Positions 63,716-64,000 of a stretch of 64,000 bases of DNA are shown here, one piece after another. Within the stretch, counting starts at the first letter, position 1, and each line of letters starts with the position of its first letter. The stretch is from Flagellimonas maritima. GTDB lineage: Bacteria > Bacteroidota > Bacteroidia > Flavobacteriales > Flavobacteriaceae. Where the stretch lies: NCBI RefSeq assembly GCF_003269425.1, contig NZ_CP030104.1:1855501-1919500 (forward strand), given 5' to 3'. The notes beneath the pieces were generated by a model that worked only from the letters and a program-made list of their open reading frames with translations, made no database searches and was not told the origin of the DNA. The position numbers were made by a program, and so were the translations under genes.

Positions 63716-64000
63716 ATAGGAATAGAAATAATTATAACTAGATATAAGTATTTTATAAGGTATTATAAATCTGGGAGAGATTTTGAATAGTTGAAGAACC
63801 ATAGGAATTAATGTGTTTAACAATCAGAACAAGACTTTAGTACTTGATTTTAAACGCTACACGGCTAAAATTAATCGATAAAATAACTTAAAATTTTTTA
63901 TTAAAAGATATTTAAATAAATGTAAATAAGAAGTTTACAGACTTAAAGTTAATTTAATGTAAATTAATTGTTATTAAAATATGTATTTAATGTAAAATAA

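Noticed and set aside
63716..64000. Replication-origin-like AT-rich region at the right edge
   Set aside because: AT-rich with TTTAATGTAAA repeats, but no DnaA boxes or dnaA/dnaN genes are visible; it is cut off by the window.
1..64000. tRNA or rRNA genes
   Set aside because: No cloverleaf with a GGTTCRA arm and no rRNA signature stretch was recognised on either strand by eye; a tRNA scan would be decisive.

Overview
The window is chromosomal DNA from a member of the Bacteroidota, most likely a marine Flavobacteriaceae (Maribacter/Muricauda/Zobellia-like; the genus cannot be fixed from sequence alone). The evidence is the low GC content outside one unusual gene pair, the TAnnTTTG type -7 promoter boxes, the families DUF3078, DUF6503 and DUF3109, HPK7/LytTR two-component genes, lipoproteins with Bacteroidota-style surface-export residues, and flavobacterial intergenic repeats. 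No rRNA, tRNA, CRISPR array, prophage or intact insertion sequence was found. Both edges fall in non-coding DNA.

Layout. 0-2.7 kb: two divergent DoxX-like membrane proteins, a DUF2237 protein and an FAD amine-oxidase-like enzyme. 2.9-4.8 kb: first copy of a surface lipoprotein cassette with a 7-bp minisatellite. 5-24 kb: a giant Asp-box propeller protein, HemJ, a sensor kinase, enoyl-CoA hydratase, a collagen-like lipoprotein, a PA0069-type radical SAM protein, an ECF42 sigma factor with its DGPF partner, a secreted Gfo/Idh/MocA protein, a GT2 synthase, PlsC, a bacilliredoxin, a TerB/DnaJ protein and a HupE/UreJ-like protein. 24-31 kb: dCMP deaminase family protein, S41 protease, MarC, DUF3109 and a TPR kinase/LytTR regulator pair. 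31-35.4 kb: a probable structured RNA or small mobile element, then nrdB and nrdA separated by a decayed S23/four-helix-bundle gene. 35.5-38 kb: large heptamer minisatellite and the second, inverted copy of the lipoprotein cassette. 38-48 kb: a carbohydrate cluster. 48-64 kb: housekeeping genes (yicC, gmk, nadD, PiT phosphate transporter, dgt, dxs, tadA, cold-shock protein, ClC protein, aspS).

How genes work together. The 38.2-47.9 kb block combines a GMC flavoprotein with its Tat-signal-bearing gluconate-dehydrogenase subunit 3 partner, two DUF1080 (3-keto-disaccharide hydrolase family) proteins, two TIM-barrel sugar isomerase/epimerases, a Gfo/Idh/MocA dehydrogenase and an MFS permease. I infer a pathway that oxidises glycosides at C3, cleaves the 3-keto glycoside outside the cytoplasm, imports the product and reduces or isomerises it. 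nrdBA, dgt and the dCMP deaminase family protein act on deoxynucleotide pools.

Most unusual. Two near-identical lipoprotein cassettes of about 1.7 kb lie in inverted orientation 32 kb apart, each preceded by a TCAYCCN heptamer minisatellite (about 170 bp and 590 bp). They could support inversion of the intervening segment and exchange of upstream regions. Other notable items are the decayed S23 gene inside nrdBA, a 173-nt structured element followed by a terminator upstream of nrdB, and a ClC protein with leucine where the gating glutamate should be.
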